From positions 1-64,000 of the forward strand of contig CASGDR010000007.1 in the NCBI GenBank assembly GCA_949300345.1: a stretch of DNA of 64,000 bases, read 5' to 3'. This document shows positions 48,003 through 58,251 of this stretch, one piece after another. The notes below the pieces were generated by a model. It ran no database searches, was not told the DNA's origin, and saw nothing but the letters and a program-made list of their open reading frames with translations. Made by a program: the position numbers and the translations under genes. Source of the stretch: an uncultured bacterium (GTDB lineage: Bacteria > Bacillota_I > Bacilli_A > RFN20 > CAG-826). The first letter of the stretch is position 1. Each line of letters opens with the position of its first letter.

Positions 48003-49019
48003 ATGAAAGTATTCATCATCGGCGGAACCGGACTACTAGGTTCTGCCGCCGCCGACATTCTGATCGCTAGGGGAGACGAGGTATCTACTTTGGCCCTTCC
48101 GCCCCTACCCCCTGGTGCGCCCATCAATCCCAAGATGAAAGTCCATTTTGGCAATTACATGGAATTGTCCGATGAGGAATTGGCTAAGTATATGGAAGGA
48201 TGCGAGGGATTCATTTTCGCGGCAGGGGTCGATGATAGGGTTACCGGACCCCATCCGGTCTATGATCTATATGAAAAGTACAATACAGAGCCGACCCAAA
48301 GGCTTTTGAAAATCGCCAAACAATCGGGCGTGAAGCATGCGGTTATACTAGGATCTTACTTTACTCATTTTGACCGCATCCACCCCGAATGGGAATTGTC
48401 CAAATGGAATCCATACATCCGTAGCCGCATCCATCAACAGGAAGTGGCCTTATCCGAAGCCGGTGAGGGTTTTGATGTTGCGGTTTTGGGCTTGCCCTAT
48501 ATCTTTGGTATCCAACCGGGGCGCAAGCCGGTATGGACCATCCTTTGTGAGAACATCCTCTCCATGAAGAAAAAGACCATGTGGCCCAAAGGCGGGACCA
48601 CGATGGTAACCGTCCGCCAGGTCGGGGAAGCCACCGTCGGAGCCTTGGACAAAAACGAAAGAGGGCATTTCTACCCCATCGGTTACTACAACATGGAATG
48701 GACAAGGATGCTCAAGCTCTTCCACAAGGCCATGGGCTGCCCCGATAAACCCATCAAAATCATTCCCAACTGGATGTTCGCCATGGGCGGGAAGATGATC
48801 AACAAAAAGAACAAGAAGGCAGGCATCGAAGCCGGTCTCAACATGGCAAAATTCTCCAGGATGATGTGCTCAAACGCCTTTATCGAACCTAGCCTTGGTT
48901 GCTTGCCCTTGGGCGTCACCGGAGACGACATCGAAAAAGCCATCGAAGATTCCGTCAAGCTTTCGATGCTTGCCATCGAGGGCAAGGTTGAAGACATGGT
49001 CGAAATGAAGGCCGAATAA
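48003..49019 (+). CDS. NAD(P)-dependent epimerase/dehydratase-like protein (extended SDR)
   Basis: 338 residues. The Rossmann motif GGTGLLG is at residues 8-14. The YxxxK motif is not obvious; SKWNPYIRSRIHQQEVAL occupies its place, with SRIHQQE in the lysine region. FAAG and ILGSYF match the SDR core. The substrate is unknown. A strong terminator follows. Confidence 0.8.
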   Translation: MKVFIIGGTGLLGSAAADILIARGDEVSTLALPPLPPGAPINPKMKVHFGNYMELSDEELAKYMEGCEGFIFAAGVDDRVTGPHPVYDLYEKYNTEPTQRLLKIAKQSGVKHAVILGSYFTHFDRIHPEWELSKWNPYIRSRIHQQEVALSEAGEGFDVAVLGLPYIFGIQPGRKPVWTILCENILSMKKKTMWPKGGTTMVTVRQVGEATVGALDKNERGHFYPIGYYNMEWTRMLKLFHKAMGCPDKPIKIIPNWMFAMGGKMINKKNKKAGIEAGLNMAKFSRMMCSNAFIEPSLGCLPLGVTGDDIEKAIEDSVKLSMLAIEGKVEDMVEMKAE

Positions 49020-49069
49020 GGCAATCTTTCAAAATTCATCCTCTTTTTGCAGGAGTAACGGCAATCGAT

Positions 49070-49102
49070 AAACCCCGGTCACCATTAATTGGCCGGGGTT
49101 TT
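49070..49102 (+). terminator. Intrinsic terminator after the epimerase
   Basis: AAACCCCGG pairs with CCGGGGTTT and is followed by T. Confidence 0.85.
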
Positions 49103-49287
49103 ACCTATTTAATGAATGGTTCCGGGTTACAATCAGTCACCTTTATTTTTGTAATATTAAAAATATTAGAGCGGAAAATTTAACACTGTTCGTATTAATG
49201 AAAATCGTATGTTTCCCGAACAGTTGTCCAATCGCTTTGGGGCACTTTTCCAATCCATAGAATTGTCTTAATGACAAAGGGGAAAAC

Positions 49288-49554
49288 GTGTCCAAGACAA
49301 TCCTACTCAATGGGGTTAACGGGAATTTCGGCAGCCGCTGCGCCGCCGTTTTGCTCGAGAAGTGGCCCCATGAAGATCTGATCTTCGCTGCCCCACCCCC
49401 AAAGGCTTGGAGAAGTACGCCAAGATGGGTATTGAGACCCGCATTGCCCACTTCAACAATCCCGATGGTCTGCCGCAAGCCCATTTCCGTGAAGGAAATC
49501 TTCGAAAATATGGAAGAACACCTGATCGGAAGCAAGACCTCTACCGAAGACTAG
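49288..49554 (+). pseudogene. Decayed NmrA-like NAD(P)-binding protein
   Basis: From GTG 49288 (AGGGG upstream) the frame reads MSKTILLNGVNGNFGSR, a Rossmann start, up to LIFAAP. The continuation that fits this family (LEKYAKMGIETRIAHFNNPDGL) is then in another frame (from 49404), and the end (VKEIFENMEEHL) is back in the first frame. Only about 90 codons remain of a family near 280, so the middle is also missing. At least two frame breaks and a deletion are needed to explain it. Confidence 0.75.
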
Positions 49555-49666
49555 TAAGAAAAAAACAACGATGCGACGGGCCTAAAAACCCGCCGTTTTC
49601 TTTATTATATGGATTTGAGTTAGGTATGACTGACATTATTTAATAGTTTGGTTAGTCCTGAATAAC

Positions 49667-49748
49667 TTAGGAAATTCCGATATTTTTGCCTTTTTTGGTT
49701 GACACTAGGGAAAACAAGATGAAAATTGAAATCGGGAATTGTTCCTAA
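49667..49748 (+). promoter_or_regulatory. Candidate control region of perR-rubrerythrin
   Basis: TTAGGAAATTCC (49667-49678) and, in inverse orientation, GGAATTGTTCCTAA (49735-49748) are related partial palindromes flanking a TTGACA (49699-49704). They do not match the Bacillus PerR box. Confidence 0.4.
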
Positions 49749-49754
49749 TTTGAT

Positions 49755-50141
49755 ATGAGAAAAGGTTCAAAGCAGAAAGACGCCATAATCGAGTACTTCA
49801 AACTCCATCATGACCATCCTTCTGCCAAGGAACTTCACGCCATATTGAGGAAGAGCATGCCCAACGTTTCCCTAGCGACGGTTTACCGCAACCTCGACAA
49901 GCTCGTGGAAGAAGGAATCTTGCGTAGGGTCGGCAGCGTGGATGAGGACCGCTTCGATTACATAATCGAGCCCCATAGCCACGCCGTCTGCCTGAAGTGC
50001 GGCAAGGTCATCGACTTCACCTGCGGCCTGGACTGGGAATTCTTCCAAAAGCAACTCGGAGACGAATTCCGGGTCAGCGATAGGGGAATTACCATCGAAG
50101 GCCTCTGCCATGAGTGCGCGGCGAAGAACGCTAGCAAGTAA
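49755..50141 (+). CDS. perR: Fur-family peroxide-type regulator
   Basis: 128 residues. The winged helix contains [19 protein letters not shown]. The structural zinc site is CLKCG plus CHEC. The sensing-site residues expected for PerR are present: H in HPSAK, D in [11 protein letters not shown], both His of PHSH, and D in KVIDF. The gene directly precedes rubrerythrin, a typical PerR target. No clear ribosome site is seen. PerR rather than Fur or Zur is inferred from these residues and the neighbour. Confidence 0.85.
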   Translation: MRKGSKQKDAIIEYFKLHHDHPSAKELHAILRKSMPNVSLATVYRNLDKLVEEGILRRVGSVDEDRFDYIIEPHSHAVCLKCGKVIDFTCGLDWEFFQKQLGDEFRVSDRGITIEGLCHECAAKNASK

Positions 50142-50157
50142 GGAGAAAGATTACCAA

Positions 50158-50700
50158 ATGAAACCATCCAAGTACGCCGGAACCAAGACCGAAAAGAACC
50201 TTGAGGCTGCCTTTGCCGGCGAGTCCCAGGCCCGCAACAAGTACACCTTCTTCGCCGAAGTGGCCAAAGCCCAGGGATTCGAACAGATCGCTTCCCTGTT
50301 CCTAAAGACCGCTGAGAACGAACGCGAACACGCCAAGATGTGGTTCCGTGAACTCAACGGCATCGGCGAGACCGCCGAAAACCTCGAAGCCGCCGCCGAA
50401 GGCGAGAATTACGAGTGGACCGACATGTATGTCGGCTTCGCCAAAACCGCCGAGGAAGAAGGCTTCCCCGCCCTCGCTGCCAAGTTCAGGCTGGTGGCCG
50501 CCATCGAAAAGCATCACGAAGAGCGCTACAGGGCCCTCCTCAAGAACGTGGAAATGGCCGAAGTCTTCGCCAAGAGCGAGGTCAAGGTCTGGGAATGCCG
50601 CAACTGCGGACACGTCGTGGTCGGCACCAATGCTCCCGAAGTCTGCCCCACCTGCGGCTTCGCCAAGTCCTTCTTCGAAATCAAAGCTGAGAACTATTGA
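50158..50700 (+). CDS. rbr: Rubrerythrin
   Basis: 180 residues. A four-helix diiron domain carries EXXH-type ligands ([32 protein letters not shown]) and a rubredoxin-like C-terminal domain has CRNC and CPTC. It reduces hydrogen peroxide in anaerobes. ATG 50158 is chosen with AAGGAG upstream; the earlier in-frame start at 50110 lies inside perR. A terminator follows. Confidence 0.95.
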   Translation: MKPSKYAGTKTEKNLEAAFAGESQARNKYTFFAEVAKAQGFEQIASLFLKTAENEREHAKMWFRELNGIGETAENLEAAAEGENYEWTDMYVGFAKTAEEEGFPALAAKFRLVAAIEKHHEERYRALLKNVEMAEVFAKSEVKVWECRNCGHVVVGTNAPEVCPTCGFAKSFFEIKAENY

Positions 50701-50719
50701 TTCTTCCGTTTCAAGGGAG

Positions 50720-50745
50720 AAAGTCCGCCTCTGGGCGGATTTTCT
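50720..50745 (+). terminator. Intrinsic terminator of perR-rbr
   Basis: TCCGCC-TCTG-GGCGGA followed by TTTTC. Confidence 0.82.
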
Positions 50746-50855
50746 TTATGGAATTTCGGACCGTTTTGGGAAAACCGGCCTACTAACTAGTGGGTTGATT
50801 GGGAAACCCAAGGCCAGCGGCCCCCCTAGCCAAGCGCTTCGGAGCCGTTTTCCTG

Positions 50856-50869
50856 TATAGTAGGACTTG
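50856..50869 (+). promoter_or_regulatory. -10 box directly before the HAD gene
   Basis: TATAGT (50856-50861), preceded by TG, ends 8 bases before ATG 50870; no ribosome site. Confidence 0.5.
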
Positions 50870-51502
50870 ATGAAAAACGGGGTGATTTTCGATTTGGATG
50901 GTACCTTATGGGATTCCTCCAAGCAGGTGGCCGAATCCTGGGATATAGCCCTAAACGAAATAGGGTATGGGCACCTCTTCGATAAAGAGACCTTCCGAAG
51001 CGTGATGGGCATGCCCATGGACAAGATCGCGGAAGTGCTCTTTCCCAATATGGATGAGCTAAAGAGGCAGGAACTCTATTGGGCCTGCGCCAAAAAGGAA
51101 AATGCCTATCTGGCTACCCATCCCGGAAAACTCTTTCCCAATGAGATAAAGACCCTCGGGACCCTAAAAGCAAAATACCACCTCTATATCGTGTCGAATT
51201 GCCAGAAAGGCTACATCGAGGCCTTTTTGGAAGGCACGGGGTTAGCCAGTTTCTTTTCCGATCGGGCCTGCTGGGGCGATAACCACGAAAGGAAAGCCTT
51301 CAATATCCTCGCGGTCATAAAGCGCAACGGACTAGATAAGGCGATATATGTAGGGGATACCCCCTTGGATGAGCAGGAAGCTAGGGCAGCCGGGGTGCCT
51401 TTTGTCCATGCTTCCTATGGTTTTGGAAAGGCCACCGCCCCCGACCGCAGCGTTTCTTGCTTCACGGAAATACTCGCTGCGGCAGAAGTTTTGCTTGGTT
51501 AG
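50870..51502 (+). CDS. HAD-superfamily hydrolase (phosphoglycolate phosphatase-like)
   Basis: 210 residues. Motif I DLDGTLWDSS near residue 8, motif II in YIVSNCQKGY, and motif IV in YVGDTPLDEQEA make a complete HAD phosphatase with a helical cap. It resembles Gph/PGMB-type enzymes. ATG 50870 or TTG 50867 may start it. Confidence 0.88.
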   Translation: MKNGVIFDLDGTLWDSSKQVAESWDIALNEIGYGHLFDKETFRSVMGMPMDKIAEVLFPNMDELKRQELYWACAKKENAYLATHPGKLFPNEIKTLGTLKAKYHLYIVSNCQKGYIEAFLEGTGLASFFSDRACWGDNHERKAFNILAVIKRNGLDKAIYVGDTPLDEQEARAAGVPFVHASYGFGKATAPDRSVSCFTEILAAAEVLLG

Positions 51503-51559
51503 GTTTTATAGGTGAGGCGGCAATAGTGGTGACCGCTTTTTATTTCGTGATCATTCAGG

Positions 51560-52195
51560 TTAGGACCTGACATAAGTCTTGATCATTTCCACGACCAGGG
51601 TGAGTTCCCTCTGATAGAGGGAGTTGGTCGCGAGGATTTCGCCATGGGCCATCTTCCTGATTAGAGCCATCATGGTCTGATTGACGGAGATGAACAGAAG
51701 CTTTTCATCAAGCCCCTTTTTGATAGTCCCGTCCTTTTGTCCTTCGTGGACCGCTTCGATATAGGGGCCATAGAACTGGGCGATCGATTCCTCATACCTT
51801 CCCAGGTCCTTGGCCTGGATGTTGTTTCTAAGAATAAAAGAATCCAGGTCATCGAGATATAGAAGGAAGTCCCGGTGCTCCTGCAATAGAAGGGGATAGA
51901 TATCCATGATGGCCTCGATCTTTCCCATCCCGGTCTTGGCTTGATAGGCTTCGCTTTTGAAGATGTGGTCGATGGCCTTTTCGATGCGGTTCCAATAATC
52001 GATGCCTACGGCCACGGCTATCTGGGCCTTGGTCACGTAGTATCGGTATAAGGAAGCCACCCCGATTCCGGTCTTGTCGGCGATTTCTTCCATGGTCGTA
52101 TTTTCAATGCCACGACGCGAGAAAAGCATGCGTGCGGCCTCGACGACTTCGGCCTTCCTTTCGGTTTGGTATGACTGCCAATAAGCACTGGGCAT
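51560..52195 (-). CDS. TetR/AcrR family regulator
   Basis: 211 residues. The helix-turn-helix (residues 25-55: GIENTTMEEIADKTGIGVASLYRYYVTK) is a textbook TetR domain. The C-terminal domain is unassigned. Its promoter region carries the palindrome TGATAGTTTGACTATCA, so autoregulation is very likely. No efflux or enzyme gene is divergent from it; its target must lie elsewhere or has been lost. Confidence 0.9.
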   Translation of the reverse strand: MPSAYWQSYQTERKAEVVEAARMLFSRRGIENTTMEEIADKTGIGVASLYRYYVTKAQIAVAVGIDYWNRIEKAIDHIFKSEAYQAKTGMGKIEAIMDIYPLLLQEHRDFLLYLDDLDSFILRNNIQAKDLGRYEESIAQFYGPYIEAVHEGQKDGTIKKGLDEKLLFISVNQTMMALIRKMAHGEILATNSLYQRELTLVVEMIKTYVRS

Positions 52196-52220
52196 TTTTG
52201 CTTTGTCGATTCTTTAAATG

Positions 52221-52247
52221 TGATAGTTTGACTATCAAATGATTATA
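52221..52247 (-). promoter_or_regulatory. TetR operator and promoter
   Basis: TGATAG-TTTGA-CTATCA (52221-52237), a perfect 6+6 palindrome, lies just downstream of a minus-strand TATAAT (52247-52242), covering the transcription start. Confidence 0.75.
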
Positions 52248-52486
52248 AGTAAGCACTTCTATAGGCACCCTTGTCAATACCAAAGGAGGAGGAAACGAGG
52301 CACCAAACCATATTCGGTAACAATATAGGCAATCAAGCAGTGAATAAGTCCGACAAAGCTAAAAGGATGTTCATGATGAATGCCTCTACCGTCCATGCCT
52401 TATTATCTAATCAGTCTTCCAAAAGGAGGCCTTTGCCAAGAACAAGGAATAAAGGTTTCGGCAAAAATACGTCGGTTTTGCAAAAG
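52248..52486. other. Intergenic stretch without supported gene
   Basis: A plus-strand AAAGGAGGAGG near 52283 looks like a ribosome site but no ATG, GTG or TTG follows at a usable distance; the frame crossing it runs antisense into enolase. It may be the relic of a gene once divergent from the TetR regulator. Confidence 0.4.
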
Positions 52487-52519
52487 AAAAGAGGCGTAGG
52501 GGATGCCCGCGCCTCTTTT
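52487..52519 (-). terminator. Intrinsic terminator of eno
   Basis: Minus strand: AAAAGAGGCG and CGCCTCTTTT around a 13-base loop, followed by T-rich DNA. Confidence 0.82.
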
Positions 52520-52528
52520 GCTTATGGT

Positions 52529-53830
<1,302 letters not shown>

Positions 53831-53947
53831 CTATTTCTCCTTTATTAGCCGGATTTATTATAGGGGGGCTTAAAAGGGATTGCTAACCACATGTGCACAA
53901 AGCCAGCGCAGGCTCATTAGACTCCTTCTTCTTTGAAGAGGCTGGGG

Positions 53948-53960
53948 TAAAATAGTATCC
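53948..53960 (+). promoter_or_regulatory. -10 box directly before the GT-D gene
   Basis: TAAAAT (53948-53953) ends 7 bases before ATG 53961; no ribosome site. It would start the surface-glycan operon. Confidence 0.5.
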
Positions 53961-54905
53961 ATGGACAAGGCAAAGGCCTCTTATATCGCCAGCTTCCTGA
54001 AAAACGCCCCCTCATCCGTGCTTCGGATAAGGGTCATGAAGAAATTCAAGAACACCAAACGCTTCCTCGGCCATAAGGACATCACTTTGGAATATTCCTC
54101 CAACGTCATCAAGGAATACCTATCCTCGGACAAGCCTTTCGGGATCATGAGGATCGGGGCTACCGAAATGGGTTGCCTCAACAATACCGAGCGGATCGAC
54201 CTAGGCCTTTCGAAGACATACAAGGATTCGGTTCGTTATTCGATGAAGAACAACGCCGGATTCTATCCGACTACCGATGCCCATCTAAGCGAATATTCGC
54301 ACACCGTATTTTCCAAAGCCAAATACATCGATTGCCTCGGAATCATGGGCCTTCATATGGAAGACTACTTTGCGAAGAAGTACTTCCCCAATGCCAAGTA
54401 CATTTCCTTTTGGGCCACCGAACCCTTGCTTGGGGGTTGGACCCCTTTGCTAAAGGGAAAAAAGGTTCTAGTCATCACCTCTTTTGCCGATGAGGTGGTT
54501 TCCCAATACGCCAGAAGGGAGAAGCTCTTTGAGGGACATCCCGAAATCCTGCCTGAATTCGATTTGCAGGTTCTGCAGGCTCCGATGACCTTGGGGGATG
54601 AAACCGACGAGAGGTTCCCATCCTCAATGAGGTATCTTGAGGAGATGTTTGAGAAAATCAGAACCCTGGATTTCGATATTGCCTTGGTCGGGGCGGGCGC
54701 CTATGGATTGCCTTTGGTGCTCTACATCCGTTCCCTCGGCAAGTCGGTCATCCAGTGCGGCGGGGCCACCCAGACCCTCTTTGGCATCATCGGCAAGAGG
54801 TGGGAAAACCGCGAACATGTGAAAAGATTCATCAGCGAATACTGGATCCGTCCGAAGAGCAAACCGGCCGGGTTCGAGAAAATAGACGGAGGAGCTTACT
54901 GGTGA
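53961..54905 (+). CDS. GT-D fold glycosyltransferase domain protein
   Basis: 314 residues. The motif GIMRIGATEMG (residues 61-71) occupies the place of the family's RxGDGE, with R64 and E69 kept. The C-terminal block GAGAYGLPLVLYIRSLGK and IQCGGATQTLFGIIGKRW is typical of GT-D (DUF1792-like) proteins in polysaccharide clusters. Probably adds a sugar during cell-surface glycan or glycoprotein assembly. Its stop overlaps the next start. Confidence 0.82.
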   Translation: MDKAKASYIASFLKNAPSSVLRIRVMKKFKNTKRFLGHKDITLEYSSNVIKEYLSSDKPFGIMRIGATEMGCLNNTERIDLGLSKTYKDSVRYSMKNNAGFYPTTDAHLSEYSHTVFSKAKYIDCLGIMGLHMEDYFAKKYFPNAKYISFWATEPLLGGWTPLLKGKKVLVITSFADEVVSQYARREKLFEGHPEILPEFDLQVLQAPMTLGDETDERFPSSMRYLEEMFEKIRTLDFDIALVGAGAYGLPLVLYIRSLGKSVIQCGGATQTLFGIIGKRWENREHVKRFISEYWIRPKSKPAGFEKIDGGAYW

Positions 54906-56341
54906 ACAAAGAAGCACTTATTGAGAAGGGCAAGTCTTATTGGCCATTTTTGGCCCTCGTGATCTTGGCCCTTGTAACATTCAGGGCAGGGGACAATACC
55001 TACGGACCCATCATCTATTGGGTCTTGGGATTCTTTGTGGTCCTGGTCTTTGTCCTATTTGGCAAAGGTATCTTCAATAAGAATGAAATCAGCGCAAATC
55101 TGGTGTATTTCATCCCGCTTTTGGTGGTACTTTTCTTCGGATCGTTCAACCAATTCTTCATCAACGGAAACATGGCCAACATCATGATCTGCCTGCTTCT
55201 GTTTTTGGGCCTATGTTCCTTTTTCATCGTAGGCCTATTCCTAAGAAGGACCGAAGTGGTAAAGCCCAAACACGTCTACTTCACGGTGCTGGGGGCCTTG
55301 GGTCTACTGGTGTTCATCAACTTCATTGCCAACTGTGCTTCCTATCCCTTCATGTACCGCCTCCTATATAGCGACTACACCTATTTCTATGAGGGCATTC
55401 CCCACATCATCGGAAACGAATCCCAGTTCCTCTCCAATTTCTCCTTGGTGGCGGTGAAGCCTGATTTCGCGATGGGTCCGGCCGTCATCTTGGCCGCAAG
55501 CGCGGGCACTTTGTTCTTCGTGAAATGGAACAAGGACAGCCTGGTCTATATTGCCTTCCAGATCATCCTGGCTCTGGTCGGTTGGCTCTTCATTTTGGGA
55601 TGCTGGGACCGGGGAGCGCTCATCATTGCTGGCGTCTGCGTGGCCGTGGCTGGCATTTACCGCCTAATCAAACCCAAGAAGGAAATTGCCAAGCCGGTAG
55701 TCTTGACTTGGATCATCTTGGTGTCCATTGCCGGCGTCGCCTTGATTGCCCTGGTGCTCAATGCCATCTTCCAGTTTGATTTCATTGCTAACAATTCCTT
55801 GCTCAACTACATCTTCAATAACGGCCGGTCGCAGGCCATCGGAATGTCTTTCGTTGCCATTTTTAATGGCGGTGGCCTTTCTGGCGGGCCATTTGATGCC
55901 TTGTTATCCGTCCTCTTCGGCGTACCCCAATCCGGACAGATCGAATACGCTGGAGAATACATATCCATCACCTCGATCGGAAACTCTTCCTTCGAATTCG
56001 AATTCCTGCTCGAAGGCGGGCTCATCTGCTTCCTGGCCCTCTTGGTCTTCATTCTAGCGGCGATTCCGGTGGTCCGCCGCTACTTCATCGAAGACGAAAT
56101 CAAACCGGAGAAGGTTGGGCTATCCCTATTGGTCCTTGCCATATTCTTCTTCTATTCCTTTGGCTATGTGACCACTTCGACCATCGTAGCCAACCATCTA
56201 GGCGGTTATTACGCGCCGGTGACCTATGGTTCCTACATGATGCTGTTGGCCTTGTTCCTGCTCGGCTATACCTATAACGGGAAGAATCCAGAGGAGGAAG
56301 TGGTCCCGCAGGGGGAAGAAACCAAGGAGGTAGAAGCATGA
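54902..56341 (+). CDS. Polytopic membrane protein, O-antigen ligase/Wzy polymerase-like
   Basis: 479 residues from GTG 54902, which has GGAGGAG about 8-14 bases upstream. About 12 membrane segments surround one large outside loop (residues about 155-200). The tail is acidic. The layout matches WaaL/Wzy-like enzymes that polymerise or ligate lipid-linked glycans; sequence motifs of that family are too weak to prove it. It lies between a glycosyltransferase and a lipoprotein in overlapping order. Confidence 0.7.
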   Translation: MNKEALIEKGKSYWPFLALVILALVTFRAGDNTYGPIIYWVLGFFVVLVFVLFGKGIFNKNEISANLVYFIPLLVVLFFGSFNQFFINGNMANIMICLLLFLGLCSFFIVGLFLRRTEVVKPKHVYFTVLGALGLLVFINFIANCASYPFMYRLLYSDYTYFYEGIPHIIGNESQFLSNFSLVAVKPDFAMGPAVILAASAGTLFFVKWNKDSLVYIAFQIILALVGWLFILGCWDRGALIIAGVCVAVAGIYRLIKPKKEIAKPVVLTWIILVSIAGVALIALVLNAIFQFDFIANNSLLNYIFNNGRSQAIGMSFVAIFNGGGLSGGPFDALLSVLFGVPQSGQIEYAGEYISITSIGNSSFEFEFLLEGGLICFLALLVFILAAIPVVRRYFIEDEIKPEKVGLSLLVLAIFFFYSFGYVTTSTIVANHLGGYYAPVTYGSYMMLLALFLLGYTYNGKNPEEEVVPQGEETKEVEA

Positions 56342-57270
56342 AAAACATCAGCAAGCTAGGCATCGTCCTTGGTGCCATCATCCTGACCGGATGCTCTACC
56401 AAACCCCTTTATGAGCCCAACCAATATGACACCGGGGACTTCTATAGTGACTTTTACGCCGGGGAAGTGGCCCATGAAGTAAAAGAAGAAGGCGAAGTCT
56501 TAAAAAGCGGGCAGCTCGAGGTCGGATGCTACTTCAACGGCGGACTGGCCGATAGCATAACCTCCCCTTGGACGGCCCAAGGGGTAAAGGACATGTATCC
56601 CGACTTATATACGTACACCAACGAAGCCGGTCAGAAGGTCCAATATAAGTCCGCCGATAGCGCCGCCAACACCCTGCATAGCGGTTATAGGACCGATAGC
56701 TTCTGCAAGGACAATGCCTTGGCTTATATCCATGATGGTTTTAGGACTGGGGTCCTCAGCAAACTCTACAATGGCCAGTCCCACTGCATGGCGTGGTATG
56801 CCGATGCCAGGGTACAGTGCGATAACCGTGGCCTTAGCACCTATCTACCCATTACCATGTCCGATGGCGATTTCTTCTATTTCTCATTAAGGGGAAACAC
56901 CAACGACACCAATCCCAGTTATCCGCCCATGTTTGCCACAACCGATTTAATCCTTAGGCTTTATGTGGCCAATCTGGATTATTACGAAATCACCCTCAAG
57001 GATGTTAGGTTTGGCATCAACTCCGGCCTATCGTCCCAATGCACTCTCGTCGGGGGCTCCATCAAGTCAGCCCTTGGCGAGGCGGTCAATAACATCATCG
57101 CCTACGGCGTGAGCTTCCAGAGGCCCGCAGGCGGTTACTTCTATGAAACCGAAGGCGCTTCCTCAATCGAAGGGGAATACACCTTCAATCTAGAAGAGGA
57201 ACATAAGGAAAAATATTTCTCTTTCAGCCTTTACGAGGCTAGCTTCTTGGACGCTACTTGGGGTTCTTGA
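56338..57270 (+). CDS. Predicted lipoprotein, 310 residues
   Basis: Lipobox ILTGC with Cys at residue 19. The mature part has six or so further Cys and many Tyr/Gly residues, suggesting a disulfide-bearing extracellular domain of beta structure. Not recognised. It overlaps the membrane protein upstream (ATGA), and its 3' end overlaps the convergent ATP-grasp gene by 17 bases. Confidence 0.78.
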   Translation: MKNISKLGIVLGAIILTGCSTKPLYEPNQYDTGDFYSDFYAGEVAHEVKEEGEVLKSGQLEVGCYFNGGLADSITSPWTAQGVKDMYPDLYTYTNEAGQKVQYKSADSAANTLHSGYRTDSFCKDNALAYIHDGFRTGVLSKLYNGQSHCMAWYADARVQCDNRGLSTYLPITMSDGDFFYFSLRGNTNDTNPSYPPMFATTDLILRLYVANLDYYEITLKDVRFGINSGLSSQCTLVGGSIKSALGEAVNNIIAYGVSFQRPAGGYFYETEGASSIEGEYTFNLEEEHKEKYFSFSLYEASFLDATWGS

Positions 57271-58168
57271 GGTAGGAAGAAATATCCAGCCATTCGCCCA
57301 TCTCATAGTCAGCCTTGTCATCGTCTAGGATGAGGGTTCCTTTGGCTGGGGTGAAGGTCATTTCGCTGAAGTAGATCTTTCCATCGATGTCATAGAAATC
57401 GACCCTGACAAAAGGGAAAGGGGAGGCCAATCTTTCGGCGATTTTTACCATTTCGGGGAAGTTTTGCGGGCACTTTGGCCTAATATCCGAGGAATTCCAG
57501 CCGTTGAACTGGCTTCCCTCAAAAGGCGTCCAGTCGATTTTGAAATTGTCGTAGCGGATGTCCTTGCCTCTTCCCGTCACGGTGTATAGGGAACGGGCTC
57601 TGCCATTGAAGACATGGATCTTATATTCCGTCGGCAGGGATTCTCCGCCGATATACTCCTCGATGATGATTTGGGGTTTGATGGGGGAGTAATGCCTCTC
57701 TACCGTCTTCTTGCCATAGTCGGTCTTCAGCCACTTGGTGAATTTCTTTCTGGCTTCAGCGATATCCAGTTTGGATTTGTCTTTGACGATCTGGTTGAAA
57801 CCAGAAGCGTGGGAACATTTCATGACAAATGCATCAGGTAGGGCAGCAAAGTCTATGTCATCGAATTTGTCATAGACGCCGAGGCATTTGATCAAGATGT
57901 TTTCATATCCGCACTGCTTGACATAGTCACGGACCCCGACACGGCCGGCGCAGCGGGAAACACTAGGATCGTTGGGATAGACGAAAAGGCGGAGGTACTG
58001 GAGTTTTTCGGTGTACCTTTTGGGATTTTTCAGATTTAGTTTATGGTGGGTGATGTAGCGGTATTCAAGCTTGACATAGCCCACCTTGGAAAAGGCTTTG
58101 ACGATGGGTCGGATGGGTGTGGCCAGTGCCCTTATGAGCCTATTTTCCTTCAGCCTTTTGGCAAGCAT
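57254..58168 (-). CDS. TupA-like ATP-grasp protein
   Basis: 304 residues matching the teichuronopeptide TupA-like ATP-grasp family. FVMKCSHASGFNQIVKDK holds the nucleotide-binding lysine, IIIEEYIG is the ATP-grasp hinge strand, and VRVDFYDIDGKIYFSEMTFTPAKG supplies the metal-binding acidic residues. Members attach amino acids to cell-wall glycans or act in capsule clusters. It is alone on the minus strand here, divergent from the next GT4 gene. Confidence 0.88.
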   Translation of the reverse strand: MLAKRLKENRLIRALATPIRPIVKAFSKVGYVKLEYRYITHHKLNLKNPKRYTEKLQYLRLFVYPNDPSVSRCAGRVGVRDYVKQCGYENILIKCLGVYDKFDDIDFAALPDAFVMKCSHASGFNQIVKDKSKLDIAEARKKFTKWLKTDYGKKTVERHYSPIKPQIIIEEYIGGESLPTEYKIHVFNGRARSLYTVTGRGKDIRYDNFKIDWTPFEGSQFNGWNSSDIRPKCPQNFPEMVKIAERLASPFPFVRVDFYDIDGKIYFSEMTFTPAKGTLILDDDKADYEMGEWLDISSYLKNPK

Positions 58169-58236
58169 GTTAAGAGTATAAAGCAGGTTGGCTATCTTGG
58201 TTTAACAAAAGAAATTCAAAAACGGAGGGTTTCTTA

Positions 58237-58251
58237 TGAGATAATCACGCC
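58237..58251 (+). promoter_or_regulatory. Extended -10 directly before the GT4 gene
   Basis: TGAGATAAT (58237-58245) ends 6 bases before GTG 58252. The AACGGAGGG further upstream is too distant to serve as ribosome site. Confidence 0.55.
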
